Source: Microvirga arvi
GTDB taxonomy: Bacteria; Pseudomonadota; Alphaproteobacteria; Rhizobiales; Beijerinckiaceae
Reading direction: 5' to 3'
Assembly: GCF_016892765.1 (NCBI RefSeq)
Contig: NZ_JAFEMD010000057.1
Coordinates: 1-33,847, forward strand
DNA length: 33,847 nucleotides
Below, piece by piece: positions 32,704 through 33,847 of the stretch. The notes under the pieces are model-generated. The model ran no database searches and was not told the origin of the DNA. It saw only the letters and a list, made by a program, of their open reading frames with translations. The translations under genes and the position numbers were made by a program. Within the stretch, counting starts at the first letter, position 1; each line of letters starts with the position of its first letter.

Positions 32704-32735
32704 AAAAACCCGGTGCTTTCGAGCACCGGGTTTTT
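32704..32735. terminator. bidirectional intrinsic terminator between rpe and mucR
   Basis: A perfect 14-base stem AAAAACCCGGTGCT/AGCACCGGGTTTTT closed by a TTCG tetraloop, with T-runs in both orientations. It lies between convergent rpe and mucR. Confidence 0.93.
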
Positions 32736-32781
32736 GGCATGGCATCCGAGGGCTATGCCGATCCGCTGATCTTGGAAAGAG

Positions 32782-33264
32782 CTAGGCTGCTTTCTTCGTG
32801 CGGCGGCCCTTGGCGGGAGCAGGAGCAGTGGAAGCAGCTTCCACCGGGGCCTTGCCCTTCTTCCGCTGCTGGCCGAGCCCGATGGTCTTGGCAAGCTCAG
32901 AGCGAGCCTTGGCGTAGTTCGGCGCAACCATCGGATAGTCGACCGGCAGGCTCCACTTAGCGCGGTATTGCTCCGGCGACATATCGTAGGTTGTCCGCAG
33001 GTGGCGCTTGAGGGACTTGAACTTCTTCCCGTCTTCCAGGCAGAAGATGTAGTCCGGAGTGACGGACTTCCGCACCGAAACCGCAGGCACCAGCTCAGCC
33101 GCAGGCTCTTCTTGCCGCCCCTGTGCTGTCTTCGTCAGAGCGGCATAGATGGAGGCGAGCAGCGACGGCAGGTCGGAAGGAGGAACGGAGTTGTTGCTGA
33201 CATAAGCAGAAACAATGTCGGCCGAGAGTTCGATAAAGTTGGGAGAGGTTGCGCTCTCGCTCAT
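32782..33264 (-). CDS. mucR: Ros/MucR-family transcriptional regulator
   Basis: A 160-residue protein. The N-terminal helical part drives oligomerisation (ELSADIVSAYVSNNSVP). The zinc-finger-like core is FCLEDGKKFKSLKRHLRTTY at about residues 74-93, followed by SPEQYRAKWSLP and YPMVAPNYAKARSELAKTIG. A Lys/Ala/Pro-rich tail ends the protein. The family silences exopolysaccharide, motility and virulence genes at AT-rich sites. The classical second Cys is Asp, as in many MucR proteins, and the usual LRTHY is LRTTY, so one more metal ligand is missing. AAGGA precedes ATG 33264. Confidence 0.92.
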   Translation of the reverse strand: MSESATSPNFIELSADIVSAYVSNNSVPPSDLPSLLASIYAALTKTAQGRQEEPAAELVPAVSVRKSVTPDYIFCLEDGKKFKSLKRHLRTTYDMSPEQYRAKWSLPVDYPMVAPNYAKARSELAKTIGLGQQRKKGKAPVEAASTAPAPAKGRRTKKAA

Positions 33265-33643
33265 GATGTTATTGTCCTTTTCCGCACACAGAGTTCAAGG
33301 GCGGACGGTGTGAGTACATAATAGCTTCGATTATCAGCAGCCTCTGACCGAGCGGATCAGAAAGATACCTGAGAGACTGCCGCACTTAGGCCTCCTGGCC
33401 TGGTTTGGCAAGGGCAAGATCATTGATGTACTTGGGTTATGCTGTAAAAATGCGCCACGACTGAAGCTTCAACCGGAGCTTCATCAGATTAGGCGACCTT
33501 CGATCTCCCTAATTCCTGGCAACTGCTCAACCGGAATTGCCGATCGGGCTGCCTCGATTCAAGCAACTTCGACCGATTTCGCTAACGGATCAGCTATGCG
33601 TACCCTGAACGCGGCTTGCGAAAGGGACAGGCATCAAATAGCC
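33265..33643. other. mucR upstream region, no gene seen
   Basis: About 380 bases without a supportable gene. It is richer in A/T than the surroundings (for example 33310-33335 and 33430-33455), as expected for a self-repressing mucR control region. It contains a GAAGCT-N8-AGCTTC inverted repeat at about 33464-33483. No clear -35/-10 pair stands out. Confidence 0.35.
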
Positions 33644-33781
33644 ATGACGCAACCGCCCTGGGATCGTCCTTCCGACCGTTCAGGGCAACCCCGTCGCGCG
33701 CCGAAGCCCAACGTTTTCAACGTTCCCGCTGAACGTCGCGCCCGAGCTGAGGAGAAGTCTAGTGGTCCCTCGTCATAGCGG

Positions 33782-33847
33782 TCAAGCTGGACGTTCGCGT
33801 TCGGGATCAACCCTGTAGGTCGTTGTCTGCGCCCCGGCAGCCATCTC
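33782..33847 (-). CDS. possible C-terminal end of a gene cut by the window edge
   Basis: A minus-strand frame runs from the window edge to a stop at 33782-33784, encoding 21 residues ending TTTYRVDPERERPA. The charged, non-repetitive end is compatible with a real protein tail. Too short to identify. Confidence 0.25.
   Translation of the reverse strand, partial: EMAAGAQTTTYRVDPERERPA

Noticed and set aside
33596..33778. 60-codon plus-strand frame (Pro/Arg-rich)
   Set aside because: No ribosome site, low-complexity polar composition and unbiased third positions; not convincing as a gene.

Overview
The window looks like chromosomal DNA of a GC-rich alphaproteobacterium of the Hyphomicrobiales (Rhizobiales), probably near Methylobacterium/Microvirga. 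The genus is a recall-based guess. Support comes from a Porin_2-type porin, Ros/MucR, NepR, an HWE histidine kinase, usg, ExoD, DUF1203, a LivHMGF-type cluster with a small extra membrane gene, and short palindromic intergenic repeats typical of the group. I see no rRNA, tRNA, CRISPR array, phage genes or transposase.

Layout. 1-5.8 kb is a loose set of small genes: two related secreted cysteine-containing proteins (210-527 and 5451-5744), a NepR-like anti-sigma factor, a stress-type membrane protein and single-domain response regulator on the minus strand, a coiled-coil protein, a lipoprotein, a porin, and three very short genes (24, 50 and 55 aa). 5.8-8.9 kb holds gpt, an acyl-ACP-synthetase-like ligase and a CinA/MoaB-domain protein. 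9.6-15.8 kb is mostly housekeeping: sfsA, an FkbM methyltransferase, map, radC, a PRC-barrel protein, exoD, usg and a formyltransferase. 15.8-19.2 kb holds a 22-codon micro-ORF, a multi-PAS HWE kinase, a 740-base gene-free stretch full of hairpins and a RutF-like flavin reductase. 19.5-25.1 kb is a complete branched-chain amino acid ABC transporter operon. 25.1-32.6 kb holds an ACT-domain protein, a DUF1203 protein, ccdA, a P1-family peptidase, two tandem LuxR-like regulators with duplicated promoters, a DadA-like dehydrogenase and rpe. mucR follows near the right end.

The main thread is the alphaproteobacterial general stress response. An orphan nepR sits in the window without phyR or ecfG beside it. 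Promoter-like sites of the EcfG type (GGAAC, 16-base spacer, CGTT) lie correctly placed before a 24-aa membrane microprotein (perfect match), nepR itself (one mismatch) and the PRC-barrel gene (one mismatch). A GGAAC/CGTT pair with a 15-base spacer precedes a 22-aa cationic micro-ORF. The HWE kinase and the single-domain response regulator are the signalling types that often feed this pathway, but their link here is inference.

Two repeat families are visible. One is a 97-base element at 3756-3852 and 32568-32664 with CTAGAGC/GCTCTAG ends and a compensatory base-pair change between copies. The other is a palindromic element at 3118-3249 and 7979-8089 (possible relic near 14781-14850), whose best copy contains a perfect 44-base palindrome.
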